Source: a bacterium HR08
GTDB taxonomy: Bacteria; Acidobacteriota; Blastocatellia; HR10
DNA length: 49,533 nucleotides
Direction of reading: 5' to 3'
Assembly: GCA_002898775.1 (NCBI GenBank)
Contig: BEHK01000002.1
Location: 1 to 49,533, forward strand
In this document: piece after piece, positions 16,488-24,106 of the stretch
Layout of the letters: every line of letters begins with the position of its first letter
Numbering within the stretch: position 1 is the first letter of the stretch
Translations under genes and position numbers: made by a program
The notes under the pieces: generated by a model
Databases searched by the model: none
What the model was told of the DNA's origin: nothing
Seen by the model: only the letters and a program-made list of their open reading frames with translations

Positions 16488-19400
16488 TCACGCGAAGACG
16501 TCCGATGGGGATTCCAGCGCGCGCTCGCTCATTGAGGCGAACGCGCGCTCGCGGAGCGAGGCTTCGATTCGCTCATCCACCCCGAGGGGGAGGACTTTCC
16601 AGAAGAATCCCTTCCATTCCTCCCAGCGTTCGAGCAGCTCTTGAGCGCGCGGGCTCGAAGTCGCCCGAACGTGTTCGCGCAGGAGCGCGCTCACCAGCTC
16701 TTCGTCCGCATCACCGAGCGGCACCAGACGCACGAGCTCGGGATTGTATCGCCGGGGCAAGCACCTGCGCTCGTCGAAGACGAAGGCCAAGCCCCCCGTC
16801 ATCCCCGCGGCGAAATTCCGGCCGACCTCGCCGAGCACGAGGACGACGCCTCCGGTCATGTATTCGCATCCGTGATCGCCGACGCCTTCGACCACGGCAA
16901 TGGCCCCACTGTTGCGCACGGCGAACCGTTCGCCCGCCCGTCCGGCGGCGAAGAGCCGTCCTCCGGTCGCCCCGTAGAGGACCGTATTCCCCATGATGAC
17001 ATTCTCATGCCATGCGTAGGATGCGCCTTCGGGCGGACGCACGATGATCTCCCCGCCGTGCATTCCCTTACCGACGTAATCATTGGCGTCGCCGAGGAGG
17101 ATCATCCGCATCCCCGGCACGCAGAAGGCCCCGAAGCTCTGCCCGGCCGATCCCACGAAGCGCAGCTCGATCTCCGTTCCCGGCAGGCCCGCATCTCCAT
17201 ACCGCCGGGCGATCTCACCGGCGATGCGAGCCCCTACCGTCCGATCCGTATTTCGAATCGGCAGCGCGAGCCGAACACTTCGCTCCCCCTCAATGGCCGG
17301 CTTCACCTCGGGCAGGAGGCGCTCATCGAGCGTATCTGAAGATGCTCCACGACGCGCCGAAGCATCACGCCTGCGCAGGCGTACATGCGCCTGTGACCGT
17401 CCGTCGCGCGCATCTCTCCCACGCGCCTCTTCATTCAGACCCGCATGAAGCAGCTCATTCAAGAAGAGGCGCGCCTCCCGATGCGGAAGGAGAAGATCGC
17501 CGTCCGCGTCCAGCTCACCGGCTCCGATCGCTCTCGGAATGAGGAGATCGGTCCGACCGATGATCTCCGCCAGGTGTCGGACCCCAAGCTGTGCGAGAAT
17601 CTCCCGAACGTCCTCGGCGATGAAGAGGAAGAACCGCTCGACGTGCTCCGGACGTCCGGGGAATCGCGCGCGCAGATCCTCGCGCTGGGAGGCCACGCCG
17701 ACCGGACACGTGTTCAAGTGGCACTGTCGCGCCATCACACAGCCGATGGCGACGAGCGCCGCCGTGCCGAACCCGAACTCATCCGCTCCCAGCAACGCTG
17801 CCATGACGACGTCGCGCCCCGTCTTCAGTCCCCCATCCACGCGCACGCGGACGCGCTCGCGAAGGCCGTTGGCGCAGAGGACGCGGTGCACTTCGCTCAA
17901 CCCCAGCTCCCACGGAATCCCCGCGTGTTTGATCGAGCCCAAAGGCGAGGCTCCTGTCCCCCCATCGTGGCCGCTCACGTGAATGACATCGGCCCCAGCC
18001 TTCGCTACGCCCGCCGCGATCGTCCCGATCCCCGCTTCGGCCACGAGCTTCACGGCGATGCGCGCCGCGGGATTGATCTGGCGCAGATCATAGATGAGCT
18101 GCGCCAGGTCCTCGATCGAATAGATGTCGTGATGGGGCGGGGGGGAGATGAGGGTAATGCCAGGGAGAGTGTGACGGATGCGGGCAATTTCTGAGGTGAC
18201 TTTGTGCCCGGGGAGTTGTCCCCCCTCGCCCGGTTTGGACCCTTGCGCCATCTTGATCTCCAACTCGACGGCCGAACAGAGGTACTCCGGCGTGACGCCA
18301 AAGCGCGCCGACGCCACCTGCTTGATGACGCTGTTGGACCACGTTCCATCGGGGCGAGGACGATACCGCTCGGGATCCTCGCCCCCCTCGCCACTGTTGG
18401 ACCGCGCGCCGAGCCGATTCATCGCGATGGCGATCACTTCATGGGCCTCACGGCTGAGCGCCCCATGCGACATCGCCGATGTGGAGAAACGCCGCACGAT
18501 CGCCTGGACCGGTTCCACCTCCTCCCTCGGCAGCGAATGGGCCGCTCGCCGAAAGTCCAGCAGGTCGCGCAACGCGGTCGGAGGCCGTTCCTCGACGGCG
18601 CGCGCGTACGCGCGAAAGGCCTCCGGATCACCCGTGCGCACCGCGCGCTGCAATGTCCGAATGATCTCGGGATTGAACGCATGATACTCACCCTGACGAC
18701 GGAAGCGATAAAACCCATGATCCTCCAGCCCGCGCGCGCTCGTTCGGAAAGCCGAGTCGTGAATCCGAAGGACATCCCGAGCCAATCCCTCGTAACTCGC
18801 CCCTCCGATGCGCGAGGGCGTGCCGGCGAAGCACTCCTCCACGACCTCGCGCGCCAATCCGATCGCCTCGAAGACCTGCGCGCCCTGATAGCTGAGCAAC
18901 ACCGAGATGCCCATCTTCGACATGATCTTCAAAAGCCCCTTCTCCAGGGCGCGAACGTAGTTCTCCAGCGCCTCGGCCGGCTCCATCCCGCGCTCGCGCG
19001 CGAGGGCTCTCACTGTCTCGAAGGCGAGATAGGGATGCACGGCGCTCGCCCCGTAGCCGAGCAAACAGGCGAAATGATGGTCCTCGCGCGGCTCTCCGCT
19101 CTCCGCGATCAGGCTCGCCCGCAATCGGAGCCCGCGCCGAAGCAGGTGATGATGCACGGCTCCGACGGCCAGCAGCATCGGGATGGGCGCGCGCTCGGCG
19201 TCCACGGCGCGATCGCTGAGCACAAGCACGCGGACGCCCTCACCCACCGCTCGCTCCGCATCCTCGCAGAGCCTTCGAACCGCGCGCCGAAGTCCCCCCG
19301 GTCCATCAGCCACCGGGAAGACCGCTTCCAAACGAGCCCATCGTCCGCGACTTCGATCGAGCACCCAGGCGAGCGCCTCTTCGCTCAGGATCGGGCTCCG

Positions 19401-21092
19401 CAACTTGATCAGGCGACACGCCTCCGGCGCTTCCTCCAGCCAGTGACCACGAGCACCGATGAGCGTCGAGAGCGACATCACCAACTGCTCGCGCAACGGA
19501 TCAATCGGCGGGTTCGTCACCTGAGCGAACCGTTGCTTGAAGTACGTGTAGAGCAGGCGCGGCTTCTGCGAGAGCACCGACAGCGGCGTATCATCGCCCA
19601 TGGAGCCCGTCGGCTCCTTTCCCTCCACGACCATCTGCTTGAAGAGGAAATCCAGGTCCTCGGTCGTGTATCCGAAAACCCGCTGCTCGCGCACCAATTC
19701 GCCGGCTTCTCGCGCCGGCCGATCGAAAGAGGCCGCCGCCAGAAGAGGGGGTCCTGTGATCAGGTGCTCCTGAATCCATCGAGCATATGGGCGATGCGCG
19801 GCCACCGAACGCTTGATCTCCTCATTTCGAAGCAATCGTCCCTGCGCCATATCTACGGCGAGCATCATCCCAGGCCCCAATCGCCCCTTCTCGACAATCC
19901 GCTCCTCGGCAATAGGAAGCACGCCGACCTCTGAGGCGACGAGAATGATCCCCTCCGACGTCACCACATACCGCGCGGGTCGCAAGCCGTTCCGATCCAC
20001 GGCAGCCCCGACGATCCGCCCATCGCTGAAACAGAGCGCCGCCGGCCCATCCCACGGTTCCATCAGACATTCGTGATACTCGTAGAAGGCCCGCACCTCC
20101 TCATCCATGTCCGCGATCCCCTCATGGGCCTCCGGCACAAGCATCATCATCGCGTGCAAGAGCGAGCGCCCCGAGAGGACCAGCAACTCCAGCGCATTGT
20201 CCAGGTTGGCCGAATCGCTCCCCTCCTCCCACAGAATCGGCGCCAGAAGCTCCCCATCTTCCCCCCACACCGATGCCCGCAGGTCAGCCTCTCGGGCCCG
20301 CATCCAATGCCGATTCCCCTGGAGCGTGTTGATCTCCCCATTGTGCGCGAGCATGCGAAAGGGCTGGGCGAGCCGCCAATTCGGAAGCGTATTCGTGCTG
20401 TATCGCTGATGAAAGATCGCGAACGCCGTCTTGAACGACCGATTCCGCAAATCAGGATAAAACCGCCCAAGCTGCGAGGAGACCATGAGCCCCTTGTAGA
20501 CGATCGTGCGGTGCGAAAGGGAGACAATATAAGTCGAGAGCGCCGCCGCGCGCATCCGCCGCTCGATCAGCTTCCGAAGCAGATACAGCTCGCGCTCGAA
20601 ACGCTCGCCCGAACACGGCGCCTCCCCACTGGAGATCAGAAACTGCTCAATCGCCGGACACTCGGCCGCGGCTTTCTCACCGAGCACATCAAGGACGACG
20701 GGCACCGAGCGCCATCCGATCCATCGCACGCTCAATCGGCCGGGCCGAGACGGCCATTCTCGTACCGTCTCTTCAATGATCCGCCGCGCCTCGGTCAACT
20801 GTTCGCGTTCCGCAGGAAGAAAAGCCATCCCAACCGCTAATCTCTCGGTGTGGCAGAGGCGCGCTCCGAGCCGCACCGCCTCACGCCGGAAAAATCCTCG
20901 CGGGAGTTGAAAGAGCACACCAGCCCCATCTCCCGTCTCCGCATCCGCCGAAACCGCTCCGCGATGCTGCAGCCGCCCCAGTGCTTCAAGAGCCCACGCC
21001 AGAATCTCAGGCCGGGCCACCCCGCTCATATCGGCGATGAACCCCACGCCACAAGCATCGCGCTCGCTCAACGCCTCCCTCCATCCATCCAT
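16488..21092 (-). CDS. gltB: glutamate synthase, large (alpha) subunit
   Basis: 1,534 residues, the normal length. The enzyme converts 2-oxoglutarate plus glutamine to two glutamates. The N-terminal glutaminase domain begins at Cys14 (ACGVGFIADM), so a 13-residue propeptide is probably removed to free the catalytic Cys. The central and FMN-binding synthase domains follow (GEGGEDPERY, PPPHHDIYSIEDLAQLIYDL, GHDGGTGASP). The 3Fe-4S ligands appear as C-x5-C-x4-C in CVMARQCHLNTC near residue 1,120. The C-terminal beta-helix domain is Gly-rich (GGEIIVRPPEG, YGATGGRLFAAG). No gltD is next to it in this window, so it may use ferredoxin or a small subunit coded elsewhere. It is preceded by a 67-residue gene 40 nt upstream and by a sigma-54 type promoter, fitting nitrogen control. 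Confidence 0.97.
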   Translation of the reverse strand: MDGWREALSERDACGVGFIADMSGVARPEILAWALEALGRLQHRGAVSADAETGDGAGVLFQLPRGFFRREAVRLGARLCHTERLAVGMAFLPAEREQLTEARRIIEETVREWPSRPGRLSVRWIGWRSVPVVLDVLGEKAAAECPAIEQFLISSGEAPCSGERFERELYLLRKLIERRMRAAALSTYIVSLSHRTIVYKGLMVSSQLGRFYPDLRNRSFKTAFAIFHQRYSTNTLPNWRLAQPFRMLAHNGEINTLQGNRHWMRAREADLRASVWGEDGELLAPILWEEGSDSANLDNALELLVLSGRSLLHAMMMLVPEAHEGIADMDEEVRAFYEYHECLMEPWDGPAALCFSDGRIVGAAVDRNGLRPARYVVTSEGIILVASEVGVLPIAEERIVEKGRLGPGMMLAVDMAQGRLLRNEEIKRSVAAHRPYARWIQEHLITGPPLLAAASFDRPAREAGELVREQRVFGYTTEDLDFLFKQMVVEGKEPTGSMGDDTPLSVLSQKPRLLYTYFKQRFAQVTNPPIDPLREQLVMSLSTLIGARGHWLEEAPEACRLIKLRSPILSEEALAWVLDRSRGRWARLEAVFPVADGPGGLRRAVRRLCEDAERAVGEGVRVLVLSDRAVDAERAPIPMLLAVGAVHHHLLRRGLRLRASLIAESGEPREDHHFACLLGYGASAVHPYLAFETVRALARERGMEPAEALENYVRALEKGLLKIMSKMGISVLLSYQGAQVFEAIGLAREVVEECFAGTPSRIGGASYEGLARDVLRIHDSAFRTSARGLEDHGFYRFRRQGEYHAFNPEIIRTLQRAVRTGDPEAFRAYARAVEERPPTALRDLLDFRRAAHSLPREEVEPVQAIVRRFSTSAMSHGALSREAHEVIAIAMNRLGARSNSGEGGEDPERYRPRPDGTWSNSVIKQVASARFGVTPEYLCSAVELEIKMAQGSKPGEGGQLPGHKVTSEIARIRHTLPGITLISPPPHHDIYSIEDLAQLIYDLRQINPAARIAVKLVAEAGIGTIAAGVAKAGADVIHVSGHDGGTGASPLGSIKHAGIPWELGLSEVHRVLCANGLRERVRVRVDGGLKTGRDVVMAALLGADEFGFGTAALVAIGCVMARQCHLNTCPVGVASQREDLRARFPGRPEHVERFFLFIAEDVREILAQLGVRHLAEIIGRTDLLIPRAIGAGELDADGDLLLPHREARLFLNELLHAGLNEEARGRDARDGRSQAHVRLRRRDASARRGASSDTLDERLLPEVKPAIEGERSVRLALPIRNTDRTVGARIAGEIARRYGDAGLPGTEIELRFVGSAGQSFGAFCVPGMRMILLGDANDYVGKGMHGGEIIVRPPEGASYAWHENVIMGNTVLYGATGGRLFAAGRAGERFAVRNSGAIAVVEGVGDHGCEYMTGGVVLVLGEVGRNFAAGMTGGLAFVFDERRCLPRRYNPELVRLVPLGDADEELVSALLREHVRATSSPRAQELLERWEEWKGFFWKVLPLGVDERIEASLRERAFASMSERALESPSDVFA

Positions 21093-21132
21093 GCCCCTTT
21101 TGCCTCCCTCCCAAGCTCACCGTTCAACCCCA

Positions 21133-21336
21133 TCACATAATCTTCGCGGTTATAACCCCTTCCTCAGGCCGCATATAGAGCGACTCAGGCAGAAGCGAAA
21201 CAATGATGTCATACTCCCGCACATCCTTGATGAACCGCCGAATCTCTCGAAGCAGGAACTGACGGAACTCTTGCTCTGAACCACAGTGCTCACGTTGAGC
21301 TAAGAGAAATTGCATGATCTGCCCGTATCTTCCCAT
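21133..21336 (-). CDS. small protein of unknown function upstream of gltB
   Basis: 67 residues, not recognised. It is charged and probably helical, with a middle stretch such as EFRQFLLREIRRFIKDVRE and no membrane segment or signal peptide. The ATG at 21336 has GGGGAGG at 21347-21353 (10-nt spacing); the frame is open further upstream, but that part holds the promoter. The stop is 40 nt before gltB, with no terminator between, so the two are probably one transcript. A near-perfect sigma-54 element lies at 21379-21394, about 32 nt before the expected leader. Its place suggests a role tied to glutamate synthase or to nitrogen control, but this is context only. The base composition here looks less GC-rich than the surroundings. 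Confidence 0.55.
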   Translation of the reverse strand: MGRYGQIMQFLLAQREHCGSEQEFRQFLLREIRRFIKDVREYDIIVSLLPESLYMRPEEGVITAKIM

Positions 21337-21378
21337 AGCGATGCATCCTCCCCGTGAATCTCTCCCCGGTCTCGCCTG

Positions 21379-21394
21379 AGCAACTATTGTGCCA
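21379..21394 (-). promoter_or_regulatory. sigma-54 (RpoN) promoter for the small gene and gltB
   Basis: On the minus strand the sequence reads TGGCACAATAGTTGCT. This matches the -24/-12 consensus TGGCACR-N4-TTGCW at every defined position, with GG and GC separated by exactly 10 nt. Transcription would start near 21368, leaving about 32 nt of leader before the ATG at 21336. Confidence 0.75.
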
Positions 21395-21852
21395 AAACAG
21401 GGGAGAAGGAGATCACCAGCCATCACATTGAAAACAAGCAACTTACACGTCAACCGCGGGAAAGGCGACTCCTCAAATGTGAACAGAAACGTACCAAACT
21501 CAGAAATTGAGACATAAAAGTAACGACCCCTCGCGAATCTCAAGTCCATCCGATCGAAGCCGCAGGCGATTCGTGAAAGATTGCTACACTTTTGTCCTAA
21601 ATTTTCTCGATCCGGAACGGATTTGATCGGTAGCATGATGATTCGAAAGGGCTTTCAAGTGTCGGTGACGAAAAGGCACACATGTCCCCCCATCTGCAAC
21701 GATCGTCCAACAGAGATTCTGATTTGTCGTCTTTCTGGACGAAAGAGACGATCTTGTTTCGACACTCAGCCCCGGTCTTCGGAGGCCGTGAGCAAGCCAT
21801 CTTTCCTCAGAGCAACGAGATAACGAGAGAAGGGGAGGCTCGCTCAAGGGTC
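21395..21852. other. non-coding spacer between divergent sigma-54 promoters, with possible activator sites
   Basis: This stretch has no convincing gene; open frames in it lack ribosome binding sites and codon character. It looks less GC-rich than its neighbours. Two short dyads use the same half-site: GAAAG-GG-CTTTC at 21645-21656, and CTTTC-N5-GAAAG at 21731-21745. They lie 100-370 bp from the two sigma-54 elements, the usual distance for enhancer-binding-protein sites. That role is a guess. Confidence 0.35.
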
Positions 21853-21868
21853 CGGCATGGAGTTTGCA
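21853..21868 (+). promoter_or_regulatory. probable sigma-54 promoter for the porin gene
   Basis: The sequence CGGCATGGAGTTTGCA has GG and GC 10 nt apart and a perfect TTGCA -12 part. The -24 part GGCAT differs from TGGCAC at two places. A start site near 21879 would give a leader of about 97 nt that contains two hairpins before the ATG at 21976. Confidence 0.55.
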
Positions 21869-21900
21869 AATAAAGCTCCTTCGCGCGAGGGGAAGACGAG

Positions 21901-21943
21901 AGCCTCGCTCGGGCGCATTTGGGTCGGGTCCACGCGCGAGGCT
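21901..21943 (+). promoter_or_regulatory. stem-loop in the porin 5' leader
   Basis: AGCCTCGC at 21901-21908 is perfectly complementary to GCGAGGCT at 21936-21943 and encloses a 27-nt loop. It stands 3 nt before the Shine-Dalgarno-masking hairpin. No known riboswitch class was recognised. Confidence 0.45.
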
Positions 21944-21946
21944 CCC

Positions 21947-21968
21947 CCTCACTCCACGAAGGAGGAGG
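21947..21968 (+). promoter_or_regulatory. hairpin sequestering the porin Shine-Dalgarno sequence
   Basis: CCTC (21947-21950) and CTCC (21952-21955), with A21951 bulged, can pair with GGAG (21961-21964) and GAGG (21965-21968) across the loop ACGAA. The Shine-Dalgarno GGAGGAGGTG that serves the ATG at 21976 would be closed, so translation may depend on opening this hairpin. Confidence 0.45.
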
Positions 21969-21975
21969 TGTTTTT

Positions 21976-23232
21976 ATGTTAATGGAGAAGAAGACGCTCA
22001 CGCAAGTCGGATCATCCCTTCCTCCCGGCTCCCAAGGTGGTGTCCTCTGGACAAAACGGACGATCAGCGCTCAGTTCCTGGTTTGCCTTATCTGCCTTAT
22101 CCTCGCCTTACAAGAGCCCTTTTCATGGGCGCAGGAATCCCAAGCTCAGAAGCAGAATGCAGGAGCAGCCTCCCAAGAGCAGGGCTCCTCATTCTGGAAA
22201 GGCATTCGGTGGAACGGACATTTGGCGATCTCCTATATCCACAATACCACCAGCTCAACGAGCACCTTTCGAGTCTTCGATGAAGAGGCTCGCCGGTTCA
22301 CTCTCCATCAGATGGGATTCTGGCTTGAAAAACCACCCACCGGAGAATCGCCGTTCGGATTTGGAGTAGACATCGTCTTGGGCTCCGATGCCAAGAAGAT
22401 TCACGCGATGGGCTTGGGGGATACGGATGACCCGTTCGATCTCACTCAGGCTTACATCACGTACATGGTTCCCCTCGGAACCGGCCTCATGTTGAAGGTC
22501 GGAAAGTTCGTGACCCTGCACGGAGCCGAAGTTATCCGTCGTCCCGAGAACTTCAACGTCTCTCGTTCGATCCTCTTCGGATATGCGATCCCCTTCACCC
22601 ACACGGGGCTCCTCGCGACCTATCCCATCACCGACCGATTCACTGTGACCGCGAGCATTGTCAATGGGTGGGACAATGTCACCGATAACAACTCCGGGAA
22701 GTCGCTGCACGGCATGGTCACGCTCCTCCCCCGCAAGGATCTGACCGTGACCATTGGGGGAACGTGGGGTCCGGAGCGAGCGGGTACGAACGGACCAAAG
22801 CGCGGCCTGGTGGACATCGTCGCTGCATATAAGCCGACCCCGACCGTATCCCTCATAGCGAACTTCGACTATGGGCGCGAGGCGGATGCCGTCCCCAACC
22901 AACTCGGTGAAGCCCAGAAGGCCCACTGGTATGGGGGCGCCGGATATATCCTCTATGATCTCACGACCCGATGGGCCATCGGCCTGCGGGGAGAATTCTT
23001 CAACGATCCGCAAGGCCTTCGCCTCGGATGGACCGATGCCCATACGGGTCTCCCCATCGGACTCACTCTCCGGGAGGTGACGGGCACGGTCCGTTACAAG
23101 ATCACCGAGCAACTTCTCGCTAATTTCGAATATCGCCAGGATTTCGCCAATCATCCGGTCTTCGGCCAGAGCCCTGGACGACAGAAGTCCCAGGGCACCA
23201 TCCTCGTGGAGCTGGTCTATGTATGGAAATGA
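21976..23232 (+). CDS. outer-membrane beta-barrel porin (BBP2/OmpL-like)
   Basis: 418 residues. ATG 21976 follows GGAGGAGGTG; an ATG at 21982 is an alternative. The N-terminus is longer than usual, with the hydrophobic signal core FLVCLICLILALQ at about residues 34-46 and a likely cleavage after FSWA. The mature protein is made of alternating amphipathic strands typical of a barrel, for example FGFGVDIVLGSDA, YITYMVPLGTGLMLKVGKF and WAIGLRGEFFNDP, and ends in a strand with aromatic residues (ELVYVWK). Phrases such as ILFGYAIPFTHTGLLATYPI are characteristic of the putative beta-barrel porin-2 group. It is divergent from the gltB operon, and both have sigma-54 type promoters, so it could import a nitrogen source. 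The substrate is unknown. The final Lys rather than an aromatic residue is slightly unusual. Confidence 0.82.
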   Translation: MLMEKKTLTQVGSSLPPGSQGGVLWTKRTISAQFLVCLICLILALQEPFSWAQESQAQKQNAGAASQEQGSSFWKGIRWNGHLAISYIHNTTSSTSTFRVFDEEARRFTLHQMGFWLEKPPTGESPFGFGVDIVLGSDAKKIHAMGLGDTDDPFDLTQAYITYMVPLGTGLMLKVGKFVTLHGAEVIRRPENFNVSRSILFGYAIPFTHTGLLATYPITDRFTVTASIVNGWDNVTDNNSGKSLHGMVTLLPRKDLTVTIGGTWGPERAGTNGPKRGLVDIVAAYKPTPTVSLIANFDYGREADAVPNQLGEAQKAHWYGGAGYILYDLTTRWAIGLRGEFFNDPQGLRLGWTDAHTGLPIGLTLREVTGTVRYKITEQLLANFEYRQDFANHPVFGQSPGRQKSQGTILVELVYVWK

Positions 23233-23336
23233 TCCCCATGAGAGGCTCAGCGCGAAAAATCCCGAGTAACCAATGGACCCCTTGCGCGTTTGATTTCGAA
23301 AACGTCCTCCGGCCATAGGGGTCGAGGCGAAGCGTC

Positions 23337-23972
23337 TTACATCCGAAATTCTCGTGCGCGACGGCGGAGCCATCCCGTCACGCTGAAGCGCTCCTTTCGG
23401 GTCGGCTGCACCTCGTGCTCCACCGTGTCGCTCCGCAGGAGGACGAAGGTTCCGGCTCGCGGCAGGATATCGTGAGCCGTCCCATCAGGATCGTAAATCC
23501 TCAACGCGCCCCCATCGTCCTCACTCCACGCGGGATTCAGATAGAGAATACATGAGATCACCCGTTCGTCGGCCGTGAGAAACCGGTCGCGGTGCCGCCG
23601 ATAAAAGGCTCCCGAAGGGAAGACGGCGTAGTGAACCTCGAACGCGATGAGTCCGAGGAACAGCGCTTCATTCAGAACCTGCCGCAGTCGCTCGATCTCC
23701 GCCCAGTAGATGGCTTGAATGGGCGTCAGGGCATCCTCGTCCCACCAGAGGATCCAATCCCCACGAATCTCCGAGCGAACCCGATAGCCTGTACCGCGCC
23801 CGATCCCCGCGGGTCGGAATTTCCCCTCGTGCCAGAGACGTCGCGCCTCCTCGGCCAACTCGTGGACGACCCACGCGGGGAGAGCGTCCGTCGTCACGGT
23901 CCATCCTCGCTCCACGAGCTGGTGGAGCGCAGTTGAGAACCGCCCTTCGGATCCCCCCCAGATGCCGTGCAT
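23337..23972 (-). CDS. 2OG-Fe(II) dioxygenase, prolyl-4-hydroxylase/SM-20-like
   Basis: 211 residues with the double-stranded beta-helix core. The iron ligands are H-x-D in YRRHRDRF and the distal His in TVEHEV; the 2-oxoglutarate-binding Arg is in KERFSVTGW. The phrase RVISCILYLNPAWSEDDGG is typical of the P4Hc/SM-20 group. Family members hydroxylate protein side chains or small molecules using O2 and 2-oxoglutarate. The start at 23972 has no clear Shine-Dalgarno; an AT-rich TATAAT lies 38 nt upstream on this strand. It is a single gene, convergent with the porin and divergent from the D-aminoacylase. The target is unknown. Confidence 0.87.
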   Translation of the reverse strand: MHGIWGGSEGRFSTALHQLVERGWTVTTDALPAWVVHELAEEARRLWHEGKFRPAGIGRGTGYRVRSEIRGDWILWWDEDALTPIQAIYWAEIERLRQVLNEALFLGLIAFEVHYAVFPSGAFYRRHRDRFLTADERVISCILYLNPAWSEDDGGALRIYDPDGTAHDILPRAGTFVLLRSDTVEHEVQPTRKERFSVTGWLRRRAREFRM

Positions 23973-24009
23973 ATCGGCGCTCTGGTCTGGGCGATCTGAA
24001 CCTTACTCA

Positions 24010-24015
24010 ATTATA
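24010..24015 (-). promoter_or_regulatory. -10 box for the dioxygenase gene with overlapping dyad
   Basis: A perfect TATAAT on the minus strand about 38 nt from the start codon, without a good -35. In the -35 place there is an inverted repeat GATTCG-N8-CGAATC (24031-24050), which could be an activator or repressor site. Confidence 0.45.
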
Positions 24016-24065
24016 CGGCGAGATGCGCCGGATTCGACTCTTCTCGAATCTGACCTCCTGCCCTC

Positions 24066-24094
24066 TTGACGCTAAAGGCGAAGGCGGATAGGCT
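24066..24094 (+). promoter_or_regulatory. sigma-70-type promoter for the D-aminoacylase gene
   Basis: TTGACG at 24066-24071, a 17-bp spacer and TAGGCT at 24089-24094. The ATG at 24107 is only 12 nt after the -10, and no Shine-Dalgarno is seen, so the transcript may be leaderless or nearly so. The weak -10 resembles the TACGCT of the TetR promoter. Confidence 0.45.
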
Positions 24095-24106
24095 CCCCCT
24101 CTGGCG

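Noticed and set aside
18204..19934. Open frame of 576 codons opposite gltB
   Set aside because: gltB is certain on the minus strand; the plus frame is rich in Arg, His and Pro and has no start signal.
21581..21823. 80-codon plus-strand frame in the spacer between the gltB operon and the porin
   Set aside because: No ribosome binding site, no coding character, and it overlaps putative regulatory sequence.
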